Shown: positions 49,201-57,294 of the stretch, one piece after another
How positions within the stretch are numbered: the stretch's first letter is position 1
Layout: every line of letters starts with the position of its first letter
DNA from: Farysia itapuensis
Lineage: Eukaryota; Basidiomycota; Ustilaginomycetes; Ustilaginales; Ustilaginaceae
Length of the DNA stretch: 64,000 nt
NCBI GenBank assembly: GCA_023212645.1
Contig: JALBYC010000001.1
Coordinates: forward strand, 868,001-932,000
Direction: 5' to 3'
The notes under the pieces: generated by a model
Told to the model about the DNA's origin: nothing
The model's database searches: none
What the model saw: only the letters and a program-made list of their open reading frames with translations
Program-made: the position numbers and the translations under genes

Positions 49201-50389
49201 TCATGTCCAGCGACAGCTCTACTTCCTGTTGACGTGACTGACTTTGACCTGTGATGGATCCATCACGACCTGGATCAGCTTCTTCGCCCTGCTTCAACTT
49301 GTCGCCAGCTTTAACAAGGTGCTGACGAACACCTTTGATTCGTCGACGAGTGTCCTTCTTGGGATCGATCTTGTGCTCCGCCTCGACTTCGTCTTCCAGA
49401 CTCACCGCTGTCGGGAGTGAGTCCACACGCGAAGCCAGAGACGATCGCCACTGATCCGGGTTGAACGATGGCGGGTGACTGTTGTTCCGCAGCGAGACGT
49501 TCGACGGCGAAGAGGTGGCATCCGTTTGGCGATCGGAATCAAACGATGCGGTCGGGTTCTGAGACGGCAGATTGGAGGCGTAGCTGCCATGACGGGGTGA
49601 CGGCGGTGGGAAAGATTGGTCGCCACGGATGTGGCTGGCAACGAGACTGTTGTTAGAAATTGGAGCATCACGGTGTGAGACCTTCTTCTTGAGGAAGCCA
49701 AACGGATTACGCGACTTTTTGTTGTTCACTGGTGTGTCGCGTGACGATCCGTTCAGTGTGCTGCTAGAAGTGCTGGCCGATGGAGGCGAAGAGGGACGAA
49801 GAGAGTGATATGATTGCGAGGTGGTCAGACGTATCCTATCTGGACTGGCAAGAACGGGATGCTTGAGAGGCGTATGTGTTTCCGCCGTCTCTCTCCGACG
49901 GACTGGACGAGGGGAAGTGGCCGTCGAGGGCGTTGCGCCTTCGGCAGGAAAGAGCCAAGGACTGATGTCCTGATGGTTGGCAGACTTGAGCCCTTTCCCT
50001 ACCGCTCCATCCCAGTTGTTCTCCGGATCGCCATCGGGACGTTTGGACATGATCTGTTGCAGCTCATGATCGCTTAAAGGCGATATGACGCCATGCTCAG
50101 CATCTTGTAATGAGCCAATGCGATCAGATTGAGACTCCTCTTGGCGCGTGGAGCGAGCCGAGGAGGCTTTCGCCCTGCCTGTGGACGAGGAGCTGTTTGA
50201 GGTGTTAGTGTGACTGCGCGATCGATTGAGGAACGGAGGCGCATCTCCGCGATGCGTAAAGTTCGAGCTGCCATTGCTCTCTTGCGAGGCATGACGCTCC
50301 AAAGCAATGTCGTGCGGAGCGCGACTAGAAGTCGGCAAATCCGACGGAGAAGTTGTCGGTCGTGCTGAGATTTTAGCTGATGCGGCCAT
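43253..50389 (-). CDS. UAC1: Adenylate cyclase (Uac1/Cyr1 type)
   Basis: Makes cAMP for the PKA pathway, which in smuts controls dimorphism and virulence. The 2378-residue protein shows the fungal layout: a Ser-rich disordered N-terminus with a poly-Ala tract (about 806-820), a Ras-association domain (about 885-975, FIRVYKTDGSFATL), about 20 leucine-rich repeats (about 1030-1540), a PP2C-like domain (about 1620-1900) and a class III cyclase domain (about 1955-2150, VALVFTDIKNSTSLWE; DYFGPMVNRAARISG). The PP2C metal motif reads ALFDGRGHGS rather than the phosphatase DGHGG, so phosphatase activity is doubtful, as in related cyclases. Single exon; the ATG at 50389 is the first in frame. Confidence 0.95.
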   Translation of the reverse strand: MAASAKISARPTTSPSDLPTSSRAPHDIALERHASQESNGSSNFTHRGDAPPFLNRSRSHTNTSNSSSSTGRAKASSARSTRQEESQSDRIGSLQDAEHGVISPLSDHELQQIMSKRPDGDPENNWDGAVGKGLKSANHQDISPWLFPAEGATPSTATSPRPVRRRETAETHTPLKHPVLASPDRIRLTTSQSYHSLRPSSPPSASTSSSTLNGSSRDTPVNNKKSRNPFGFLKKKVSHRDAPISNNSLVASHIRGDQSFPPPSPRHGSYASNLPSQNPTASFDSDRQTDATSSPSNVSLRNNSHPPSFNPDQWRSSLASRVDSLPTAVSLEDEVEAEHKIDPKKDTRRRIKGVRQHLVKAGDKLKQGEEADPGRDGSITGQSQSRQQEVELSLDMNFDKMDDIVDQNAARQRLLGSGPESQPSSPPGETKSPTGSTLEAYRTPSPSYTTSLHREASVSSTAPSSSQISDHSNTQSGRSNARPVAGLPISASASTTLNDRRPSQINMIRNNMPRLSLVDAQNYQSLRKLSTTFLEKSDGLPTVPSAYSLPSEHLGTPPATEAQRSLFATSADGPLVDFRKGSIVSAHSHLSNNSGISPKTSYANLPGLNQDRQRAMAAANAGWAANGSREPTSSRASISYQFPPPADAQSSSVLGVRKSSASSGQGASSSWLAPDSWAVQPDKVFDYLRDDQADDNEDDDDADDVERQRRKSSTGTNAAQASSMFRTSSSNPFAKAATLNASRRGTDESIDPLTVIAPKSKGGDEASSSQVDLLEDTGAAAASLPSPTMKAPSSRGGAGGSILPTGSAAAAAAAAAAAAAGRLGIHRPSKHRMNARPNTAGSIGIARPSVHTLGSSMSTEDDSVISSQSKRDTVLSKRPPTAGSASTLRNHFIRVYKTDGSFATLSCSVVSTANEVQTILARKSLATDSGAYRLFVRDRGSERPLGISDKPAQLQRRRLLQAGFTEADNLEDMGRDDLSYLLRFVFRPDSVMAFDSESIGNNEHSFQHLDLHSRNLEMVPIFLYKHADWILSLDLSGNPMSDLPLDFVQLCTNLRTLRLSNLALKRIPMSVRHSETLTHLDVSNNSIVDLSHTGLDQIPELVSIKVQNNRLFDLPPYFSSIVTLRYLNISNNRFDQFPSVICDVPSLVDLDISFNAITELPKEISKLVHLERFILAGNSLEILPDSMSDLKSLRTIDLRRNMIQDVSPLLGLPKLQNVQAESNSIKSFEATLGPQLHQIELGRNPLSKVSIAALTTCDLTSLDLSSTNMTRLDEGLFPQLPALERLTLDGNQLVVLPDSFGELERLEMFSCNNNLLAALPETIGHLKELKELFVHNNNLKTLPPSMWGCKSLLSINVSSNLLESFPAMPDGRDTDTTAGNAIISGRKGSTSSSLTHQAGKDNSTLSEVYVAPLSLSLKKLRLGDNRLGDDVFSVLSQLYALEVLNLSFNEIFEIPDFTLTKLVKLRELYMSGNQLSTIPSDDLVILQELRIMHLNGNKLTTLPTELSKLKKLANLDVGNNVLKYNIANWHYDWNWNMNPELRYLNLSGNTRLEIKTKLNEMDGTRKSNVSDFSRLTNLRLLGLMDVTMPLHSNSTPDETENRRVRTSLSSINNMAYGIADALGKHDNLSVIDLVIPQFRNEEHECIVALFDGRGHGSHVGSRIAHHLAEWSEYRLSRELQQHQNKPASEAVAIPDLLRRTFLRLQKDYADVLINDGTRKLSEAQAEAAADSNRSSAPAIAAASNKHDWRAGASAVLLYMVDKTLYVANAGDSLAVLSRNGGTAHLISSKHEPFDREETERIRSAEGWVSLRGYVNDILDISRSFGYFHLFPIVNAAPAVTTVQLTDSDEFVIIANRTLWRYVSYQTAVDIARTERNDPMIAAQKLRDFAISYGAEESIMVMVLSVGDLFFKADQRSAGMALSAQHGGDPFKKAGRRFREELPGDRTLARLDREVAPPIGQVALVFTDIKNSTSLWETNGGMQTSMRLHNYLLRRQLRTIGGYEVKTEGDAFMVSFPSVTAALLWTFTVQQQLLHEDWPQELLESEDGKEVYDASGELIHRGLSVRMGIHWGRPVCEADPITRRMDYFGPMVNRAARISGAADGGQILASKDVIKELQGLLGTFDESTAAGDGNLHKTNEELDEDEFRMLNPNVSRDVVLLRRMGFGISQIGERRLKGLETPEMLWLVYPKQLSGRQPQAKTDDAPNAPAAQVYEPTVQLLDIEEVKQVGMLCLRLESLSNSSVFPGILEAHDVAKPTSPAQDLLQNPVDATTMPNGVVALTHGARRKGVETLLTLRPELLIYSIRDDATDEELAGILEQLTTRIHNAISSMTLNLIREKSGNGTLNLDSSTLELLTRLIASPVPPVELVTSPSLRLLE

Positions 50390-51185
50390 AATGGTGATGT
50401 AGAGAGGTAGAGAGCAATGTGAACGTTACGAGGAACGCAGCAGAGCAACACTGTCGGGAAAGATCCGACGAAAGAGGTGGAATCGGAACTGCTCCGGAGC
50501 AATCAAAATTCCATGCCTTGAGTACAAATCAGTGCTGCAGCGCTACCATACCCAAAAAGTGCTCTGCAGGGATGGCGCTGAGAAGGAAAGCAGCGACAGA
50601 GTATGGAGAACGATATCAAGAAAGAGGTGGTGTCGCCTGGAAAGGGGGACATCGATGCGAGGTGTTCTCGGCGCTGTCAATTGGCCAAATTTAGGTTTTG
50701 TATTTCCGCGTTTGTATCTCGAATACAAATTGGCTCGGTTAGGTTGGCTTTGGACGCGTCGACTCGCCTCCAGATTGCTGGCTCTGGCTCTACCCTTGGG
50801 TAGCCATAGCTTGTGCAATCTGCGATCGATGTTCTGAAAGCCCGCGTATTACACATATGCTATCTCGATACTGAAAGTTCCCGCTGGGCTTCGCAGTAGG
50901 TGCATTGCTTCAGTAGGGTCGACATGAGACGCTTCACGCGCCAAAGCAGGGGCCGAAAGGACAGCTCTCAACAATGATAAATCGTTACCCGACCAGTGTC
51001 ACTGTGGCATTGTCTGCCATCTGCACTCTGCGAGTCTACGCCACTCCTACATGCAAGCTCATTGATGCAGTCAGCTCCACATCGAAACAAGTAAACATGC
51101 ACCACTTGAGCTATGGTGACTTCTGTTTGTATATTGATCTGTCATTGCGGTTGTGTGTACGATTTGTCAGAGTAAGTGAACTAGC
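50390..51185. other. Intergenic upstream of adenylate cyclase
   Basis: 796 bp between the cyclase ATG and the 3' end of ALA1. I see no gene, repeat or clear promoter element in it. Confidence 0.4.
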
Positions 51186-54100
51186 TCATTGCATAGGCAT
51201 GCCACTTTCGACACATTTTAGAGTGTAAAAGCGTCGAGCGGCTTCGACAGCGTCGTCCAGGGCTTGACCACCCATCTCACCAACGCCTTGAGCGCTGTCT
51301 GCCTTGCCTCCGCCCTTACCTCCGATGTGCAAAGCGGCAGTGTCCACCCATTCTTTGGCGTTGAGTCCTTGCGACTGATCCTGTTTGTTGGCTGCGGCGA
51401 CATGAACGACTTTGCCACGAAGGGCGTTTCCGTCTGCGATTTTGGCACCGTTAGGGTCCAATTCTTGCGAGAAGAAAAACGCGCTCTTCTCCATTTTCTT
51501 GATCGCCTGAAGCCCAGCCTGTAGCGCTTTCATATTGGAGCCAATGTCGAACTTCTTGATCATGACGGTCGCATTTGGGTGTTCTCTGAAGTACTCGCTG
51601 ATGGAGTCCGTGACGAGCTTTGCATCGGTCTTGTCCTTGGCCTTCAAGCCAGCATCCAGCTTCTTGCGAATGACCGAGAATTGCTCGTTCAACGCTGCTT
51701 TGCGAACCACGCTTATGTCAAGACGTGCAAGCTCCGTGCTGAAGCTCTTCAGGGCAGCGTCTTTTGCCGACTGATCCTGAATGGAGTCAATCTGCACTAA
51801 AGAGGCTTCGGCAGTGTCAGCTGTCTTGGTGACCAGCGCAGCGTCCTCGCCAGTCACTGCAATGACACGACGGATACCCTTTGCAATACCTGACTCTTCG
51901 GTGATGACAAAGTCTCGGATATCACCAGTCTTTTGCACGTGGGTACCACCGCAGAACTCGACCGATGTGCCTCGCCACTTGGTGTTCTCGATGTCGTTTG
52001 TGATAGTATCCAAGTCGAACTCCAACGTGACGACGCGGACGGGATTGGGGTACGCTTCGCCAAACACGGCTCGGAGGCCGGGAATCTTTTGCGCAACATC
52101 CAGCTGCATCTCCTTTGCGAAGACACCTACGTCACGCTTGATCCAATCGAGCGAAATCTTTTCAATCTTGGCCAGCTCCTGTACGCTGACACCTTGTTTG
52201 TGCGAGAAATCGAAGCGCAGCTTGGACGGAGCAACAAGGGACCCTTTTTGATCAATGTGATCGCCCAAGGTTTCGCGAAGACCGAAATTGAGGATGTGCG
52301 TTGCAGTGTGGTTCGACTGCAAAGAACCCCGTCTACCTTCGTCGTATGACACAACAACTTTGTCATCGACAGAAAGGTCTCCGTACTTCAAATGTCCGAT
52401 GTGCAGAACGTATCCAGAGAAGACTTGGGCGTCTTCAACGACGAACTCGGCCTTGCCATCGATCACGATCGAGCCGGTGTCAGCTTGTTGTCCACCAGAT
52501 TCCGCGTACAGACATGTCCTGTCGAGTAGGATACCAAAGTTTTTGGACTTGTTGCTGATCTTGGACGACTCGGAGAAAAAGGAATGGTCTTGGTAGATAG
52601 CTTTGACACTGGCGTCCATGGTGGATAAGCCGTGTTTGAACTCATCTTCCGTCTTTGGCACAGCATCGTTCTGTTCCAGGTGTCCGAGATCGTGCACATC
52701 GAATTTGACAGCTTCCGCTTCACCCTTCTTGCCACCAGCCTTCGAGATTTCTTTCGACTCGGCTTGAGCAGCCTCGAACTCCTTCTCATTCACGCCGAGG
52801 CCTTGCTCTTCGGCCATGATGAGAGTGAGATCGACGGGAAAGCCGAAAGTGTCGTACAACCTCCAGACATCGACTCCGCTCAGCTGCTTCTTGCCTGCGT
52901 CTTTGGTCTTGCTGGCATATTCTTCAAACAGCTTCTCACCTCGGTCGAGGGTCTTCGCAAATGAGACCTCTTCTTCGTCCAAGATGGTTTTGACATCTTC
53001 GACCTTCTTGGTGATTTCAGGGAAGAAGTGTCCCATTTGGTCGACCAAAGTAGGTACCAATTGAGAGAAAAAGGAGCCAATAGGCACCTGGAAGTATTTG
53101 CGGACATAGCGAGTGCCTCGACGGAGAATACGGCGCAGCACATAACCCCTGCCATCACGATCGGGAACCCCACCGTCGGAAATAGCAAACGTCAGGGTTC
53201 GAACGTGATCAGCTACGACGCGGTAAGCGGTATCGATGCCGTCGGTGTCCTCGGCGCCAAGCTTGCCACCGTAGGAACGAGCTCCAGTAAGCTGCTGGAT
53301 CTTCTCAAAAATGGGTGTAAAGCAATCAGTGTCGTAATTGCTTGGCTTATCTTGCAAGATCGAAACCAAACGCTCGAAGCCCATGCCGGTATCGATATGC
53401 TTGGCCGGCAAAGGACGCAACGATCCGTCGTCCTCGCGATTGAACTGCATGAATACATTGTTCCAAATTTCGAGCACGTTGGGATCGTCTTGGTTGACAA
53501 GGTGTGCAGCGTTCCGCCCACCGATGCGGTCATAGTGGATTTCAGAGCATGGCCCGCAAGGTCCGGTGGCGCCCATCTCCCAGAAGTTGTCTTTTGCATC
53601 GCCAGTCAAAATGTGGTCAGCAGCAACGCCAACAGAGAGCCAGAGGTCGCGCGCTTCGAGGTCTGGCTCGAGGCCTTGCTTGGCGTCGCCTTCAAAGTAA
53701 GTGACATATAGTCTGTCGGCGGGCAATCCATATACTTTTGTGAGCAGCTCCCAGGCCATCTCGATGGCCTCCTTTTTGAAGTAGTTGCCAAATGACCAAT
53801 TGCCCAGCATCTCAAAGAACGTGTGGTGGTAGGTGTCCTTTCCGACATCGTCAAGGTCATTGTGTTTGCCGCCCGCTCGAATACACTTCTGAGAGTTGAC
53901 AGCTCGCTTCATAGACCCGAAAGATGAGTTTGGGTCCGCGATGCCGAGAAAGATGGGCTTGTACTGGTTCATACCGGCATTCGCGAACAACAACGTCGGG
54001 TCATCATACGGGATGGTGGAAGACGAAGGAACAAAGGTGTGACCCCTTTCTTTGAAGTATTCGATGAAGGTGTCGCGCACTTTGGTAGCGGGCCAATCTC

Positions 54101-54347
54101 CGAAGCGAGAAGCAGTTGCCGAGGAGCTGTTCGTCTGAGAGTCTGTCATGGTCAAATACGGACGCAGTGAAGCAGAACTTAGGTTGCGTTGTGGGATTTG
54201 GAGCCTCTTGTGACGTAAAGTTGATCCAGTGGCTTGAGACAGAGGGACACTTGCAGGTGCTGGGGCCAACGACCGGGCGAAAGTGTAGACGAGCGATAAA
54301 GAGCGGCGTGTCGAGCTAAGGTGAGATATCGAGCGCACCAATAGCAT
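51186..54347 (-). CDS. ALA1: Alanyl-tRNA synthetase, likely both mitochondrial and cytosolic
   Basis: Class II synthetase charging tRNA-Ala. From the ATG at 54347 the product is 1053 residues with an Arg/Ser/Leu-rich, acid-free N-terminus (MLLVRSISHLSSTRRSLS onward), a classic mitochondrial presequence. A second in-frame ATG at 54149 (MTDSQTNSS) begins a 987-residue form that starts just before the catalytic core (FGDWPATKVRDTFIEYFKERGHTFVPS), as in cytosolic enzymes. Catalytic motifs, the editing-domain HxxxH (SNHTATHIL, about residue 616 of the short form) and CGGTHVQKTGDI are intact. One gene probably supplies both compartments by alternative starts, as in other fungi. The frame is open upstream of 54347 without an ATG. 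Confidence 0.95.
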   Translation of the reverse strand: MLLVRSISHLSSTRRSLSLVYTFARSLAPAPASVPLSQATGSTLRHKRLQIPQRNLSSASLRPYLTMTDSQTNSSSATASRFGDWPATKVRDTFIEYFKERGHTFVPSSSTIPYDDPTLLFANAGMNQYKPIFLGIADPNSSFGSMKRAVNSQKCIRAGGKHNDLDDVGKDTYHHTFFEMLGNWSFGNYFKKEAIEMAWELLTKVYGLPADRLYVTYFEGDAKQGLEPDLEARDLWLSVGVAADHILTGDAKDNFWEMGATGPCGPCSEIHYDRIGGRNAAHLVNQDDPNVLEIWNNVFMQFNREDDGSLRPLPAKHIDTGMGFERLVSILQDKPSNYDTDCFTPIFEKIQQLTGARSYGGKLGAEDTDGIDTAYRVVADHVRTLTFAISDGGVPDRDGRGYVLRRILRRGTRYVRKYFQVPIGSFFSQLVPTLVDQMGHFFPEITKKVEDVKTILDEEEVSFAKTLDRGEKLFEEYASKTKDAGKKQLSGVDVWRLYDTFGFPVDLTLIMAEEQGLGVNEKEFEAAQAESKEISKAGGKKGEAEAVKFDVHDLGHLEQNDAVPKTEDEFKHGLSTMDASVKAIYQDHSFFSESSKISNKSKNFGILLDRTCLYAESGGQQADTGSIVIDGKAEFVVEDAQVFSGYVLHIGHLKYGDLSVDDKVVVSYDEGRRGSLQSNHTATHILNFGLRETLGDHIDQKGSLVAPSKLRFDFSHKQGVSVQELAKIEKISLDWIKRDVGVFAKEMQLDVAQKIPGLRAVFGEAYPNPVRVVTLEFDLDTITNDIENTKWRGTSVEFCGGTHVQKTGDIRDFVITEESGIAKGIRRVIAVTGEDAALVTKTADTAEASLVQIDSIQDQSAKDAALKSFSTELARLDISVVRKAALNEQFSVIRKKLDAGLKAKDKTDAKLVTDSISEYFREHPNATVMIKKFDIGSNMKALQAGLQAIKKMEKSAFFFSQELDPNGAKIADGNALRGKVVHVAAANKQDQSQGLNAKEWVDTAALHIGGKGGGKADSAQGVGEMGGQALDDAVEAARRFYTLKCVESGMPMQ

Positions 54348-54755
54348 CAAACGACTGCTGAGGCTCGGTAAGGTGGGCGACAACTACCAGTCGCAATATG
54401 CAAACCAGGCGAGAGCTAGTGTTGCTGTTGAACGATGTAGTACCCTCTGGATCCAAGCTCCTTTTGAGTCTCTCGTTTGCTTTCCTGACTCGAAGTGGAA
54501 GAAAGGATAACTCACGTGACCATAGTAGGGAGCTTTCGGTGCACCAAAATACCGCTTTTTTAGAGCTAAAAAAGTGTCAAAATCGACAAATTTGGCTGGT
54601 GTTTAGCAGATTTGGCTCTTTTTTTAGCTCTAAAAAAGCGGTATTTTGGTGCACCGAAAGCTCCCTAGTAGTCAGCGTGACTAACCATGCCTCCACCTTG
54701 AGGTGCCACTTCTGAGGGCAATGAGTCAGACACTCTTTCCCCACGCAACATCAAG
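54348..54755. other. Divergent ALA1 / ankyrin-gene promoter region with MITE insertion
   Basis: 408 bp between the ALA1 mitochondrial-form ATG and the ankyrin-gene ATG. About a third of it is the MITE described separately, so both promoters must work around or through that element. Confidence 0.5.
54528..54665. mobile_element. 138-bp MITE with perfect 46-bp terminal inverted repeats
   Basis: The element starts GGGAGCTTTCGGTGCACC and ends with its exact complement. Arms 54528-54573 and 54620-54665 are perfect inverted repeats over 46 bp, with a 46-nt loop. Each arm also ends in a small hairpin of its own (C-T6-AG / CT-A6-G). TA dinucleotides flank both ends (54526-54527 and 54666-54667), the target-site pattern of Tc1/mariner elements. 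It has no coding capacity, so it would be moved in trans. Perfect arms imply recent insertion or strong conservation. An AGT direct repeat just outside is an alternative target-site reading. Confidence 0.85.
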
Positions 54756-55556
54756 ATGTCTCCAGTACCAACCTCAAGGAACGTGAAACCGACAGATGGA
54801 ACGACAGCAACACAGCATGCTCAGTCGCCATCGCCAGGAAATACCCCGCAGTCAGTTTCACAGCTTTCTGACGCCACCTTGGACTTTGCCAATCGCGTAA
54901 GTACAACACATGCTCTATGTATCTTCTTCATCTATGCTGACTCGACGCGTGCCCCAACTTGCCATGTGCAGATGTTCGACCTTGCGAGAAATGGCGATAT
55001 GAACCTGCTTGAATATTTGCGAGTGGGTCTGCCACCTAACCTCACCAATAACCGAGGAGACACCCTTCTCATGCTCGCAGCTTATCATGGCCATACAGAG
55101 CTAGTGCGACAGATGCTCGTCGAATCCGAAGCGGCGATGTCATCAGCGGACGCACCCGCTTCCACACCGCCTAATGCAGATGGTAGAAGATGGCGCGGCA
55201 AGCCCGATCCGAATCAGCTCAACGGCAGAGGACAGAGCATTGTTGCTGGAGCCGTCTTTAAAGGCTTTGACGACGTCATTCGCATTCTGATTGAGCACGG
55301 AGCAGACCCAAGTGCCGGGCAGCCTACAGCGGAGGAATGTGCCAGGATGTTCAACAGATGGGAAGGAGAGCAAGGACTGCAGACTTTGTTCGAACAAGCT
55401 CCCGGACGAGGAGCTGGGGCAAGAGAGGCCGCTCCCCCAGTCGAGGATCGCGAACAAGCCCGACGGGTTCCAGGTGCGACGTCAGCGCCGCAACACACGT
55501 CCACCACATCTCCAAGCGCAAATGGAGGGGGCGCAGGTAATGGCGTACAGAGATAG
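54756..55556 (+). CDS. Ankyrin-repeat protein with one in-frame intron
   Basis: Exons 54756-54896 and 54972-55556, joined across a 75-nt intron (GTAAGT donor, TGTGCAG acceptor). The splice gives ...DFANR-MFDLARNGDMN..., the normal start of an ankyrin module; the 241-residue product has two or three ankyrin repeats (GDTLLMLAAYHGHTELVRQML; GRGQSIVAGAVFKGFDDVIRILIEHGADP) and a disordered tail. The intron is a multiple of three and has no in-frame stop, so an unspliced message would add 25 residues. Function unknown; similar small ankyrin proteins are widespread in fungi. Its stop lies 90 bp from the RMI1 stop. Confidence 0.8.
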   Translation: MSPVPTSRNVKPTDGTTATQHAQSPSPGNTPQSVSQLSDATLDFANRVSTTHALCIFFIYADSTRAPTCHVQMFDLARNGDMNLLEYLRVGLPPNLTNNRGDTLLMLAAYHGHTELVRQMLVESEAAMSSADAPASTPPNADGRRWRGKPDPNQLNGRGQSIVAGAVFKGFDDVIRILIEHGADPSAGQPTAEECARMFNRWEGEQGLQTLFEQAPGRGAGAREAAPPVEDREQARRVPGATSAPQHTSTTSPSANGGGAGNGVQR

Positions 55557-55646
55557 TCACGTTCGATGCGATGCAATGGTATCAATGCAGATGCAAATTG
55601 CTATCGAGAAATGTCTACAAGCGCTTTGTGTCGAGCAGTGCGAGAA

Positions 55647-56896
55647 TCAAACCTCGGGAGACGACTCTATCACGATTGGATCATACCGGGTGCTGGCAGT
55701 GGAGGCTTGTACAAACGCATCTTCGTCCAAGGCGGCAAAGAGCTCGTCGTCCTCACTGTCCAGCAGACTGATTGCATCCGTATTGGAAGTGTTGGCGTGT
55801 TTCTGAGCATCCCTGAGTGTATCTGGGATGACCAGTTGTCGTTTGCGAGGTGGAGAGTCAGGACGGGAAGACGCCAACTTCACAGGTTGGGTCGACGCTT
55901 CTTCTTGAGCATCCAAAGCTGCAAGCAGCAGACTATCGTCGTCAAAACCATCGTCCAGATCATCGACATCAATCACTCGTTTTCGGTTCGGACCAGTTAC
56001 AGAGACTTGCACGTCTCGGTCCGTTTTCGGCGCAGTGTCTGTGGACACAGGTGCCTTACCAAGCTTGGCGCGTAGGGTGTTGATGAGACTTGAGTCTGCA
56101 GCGACAGCCTTTTCGTGCACTTGTCCGCCCTCAAGGGTGACCTCTTTTGGACTGAGCAGAATGTATCCGGACCGAATTGGCGAGCCCTTGAGCAGCAACT
56201 TTGCTCCGATCTTTGTCTTATTCATGTCTAGAGCCGGGATGCGGTCAGCTTCGATGGCATACATGCGGTTGAGGCCCCCATTGCTGCCATCCGAGAGCTC
56301 GAGCTTCAGCATTCGACGCGGGAATACCGTGCTAGACTGCACTTTGTCCTCTTCTTGCGCCTGGAAGTCATTCATGTGATCGCCAGAGATAGAAGCACTC
56401 ATACTGTTGGTGTTGTCCGGCTGTGCGGAATCCAGTGAAGCTTCTCCATTCAAAGATGCCTTGACATCTCTGCGAGCTTCAGCTATCTCAAGCTGGGTGG
56501 AGCACGAGTGACCAATGTCGATCATAGACTCAATTTGCAGCAAGACCGCGCCTCTTCCAGTCTCTCCCACTTTGCCAGTCGATGCCTTGGTGAGTGACTG
56601 CGTAAGTTGGCGGTATGAAGGAGTCACAACTCGAGCAAGGTCCGTATCCAGGAGTCTTTGCCGAACCGATTGAGCCAGCTGATTGTCGTTCGCTGCTACA
56701 GAACCTACATCATTAGCTCGACAATCTCGTACACAGCTCGACCTAGTTAGCGAGACAAGATGAGCCGCTCTTCATTGCAGAATAATCTAGGAATCTCTAC
56801 TTACAGCCAGGCAGGATCGATGTCCAGAGTGGGGTATCTTGCGTTGAGCAGTCTGCTTACAGCGCCGGGGACGGAGGGGTTGATCACGGCAGGCAT
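55647..56896 (-). CDS. RMI1: Rmi1, RecQ/Top3 complex subunit (one intron)
   Basis: Partner of the Sgs1/BLM helicase and Top3 in resolving recombination intermediates. Exon 1 (56896-56805) encodes MPAVINPSVPGAVSRLL...LDIDPAWL; the 62-nt intron 56804-56743 has a GTAAGT donor and an AACTAG acceptor; exon 2 is 56742-55647. The splice reads ...DPAWLSSCVRDC..., which fits the family N-terminus, and gives 395 residues. The OB-fold region follows (MLKLELSDG, then NKTKIGAKLLLKGSPIRSGYILLSP), as in Rmi1 proteins. The C-terminal part is Asp/Ser-rich and disordered with a short acidic/hydrophobic end. The OB-fold assignment is from motif recall. Confidence 0.85.
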
Positions 56897-57294
56897 ATCG
56901 AGGACGCAACTACATGGTACTTCGCTCGAAGTGAAGCGCAGTCAAACCTAAAAGACCAGCTCAGGCCACGAAGGTACTGTCGGAACAACGCCGATGTTGA
57001 AAAGTGTTACTTTTCCTGAGCCGACACGTCTTGAAATTTTGAAACAAGTCTAGTCAGTTTCGGCGCGCCGCGCTTCAGCTTTGGCGTAAATCGATAAATC
57101 TCGCCAAATTGACGGCTGCATACAGTATGCCCAGCAAACGCCAAGTTGACGACCATCACTGTGACTGTACTAAAGCTCCTCATGCTTACTTGCTCAAAAT
57201 ACTCAAGCTACTTGCTTGGAAGCAGGAGACAGAATCAGTGCGCAAATGCAACACATATGTAGTCTAGTCTAGGGGTATCTACCATGTCGTAGCT
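56897..57294. other. Intergenic between RMI1 and PIG-A genes
   Basis: 398 bp holding the RMI1 promoter and the PIG-A 3' flank. No gene seen. Confidence 0.4.
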
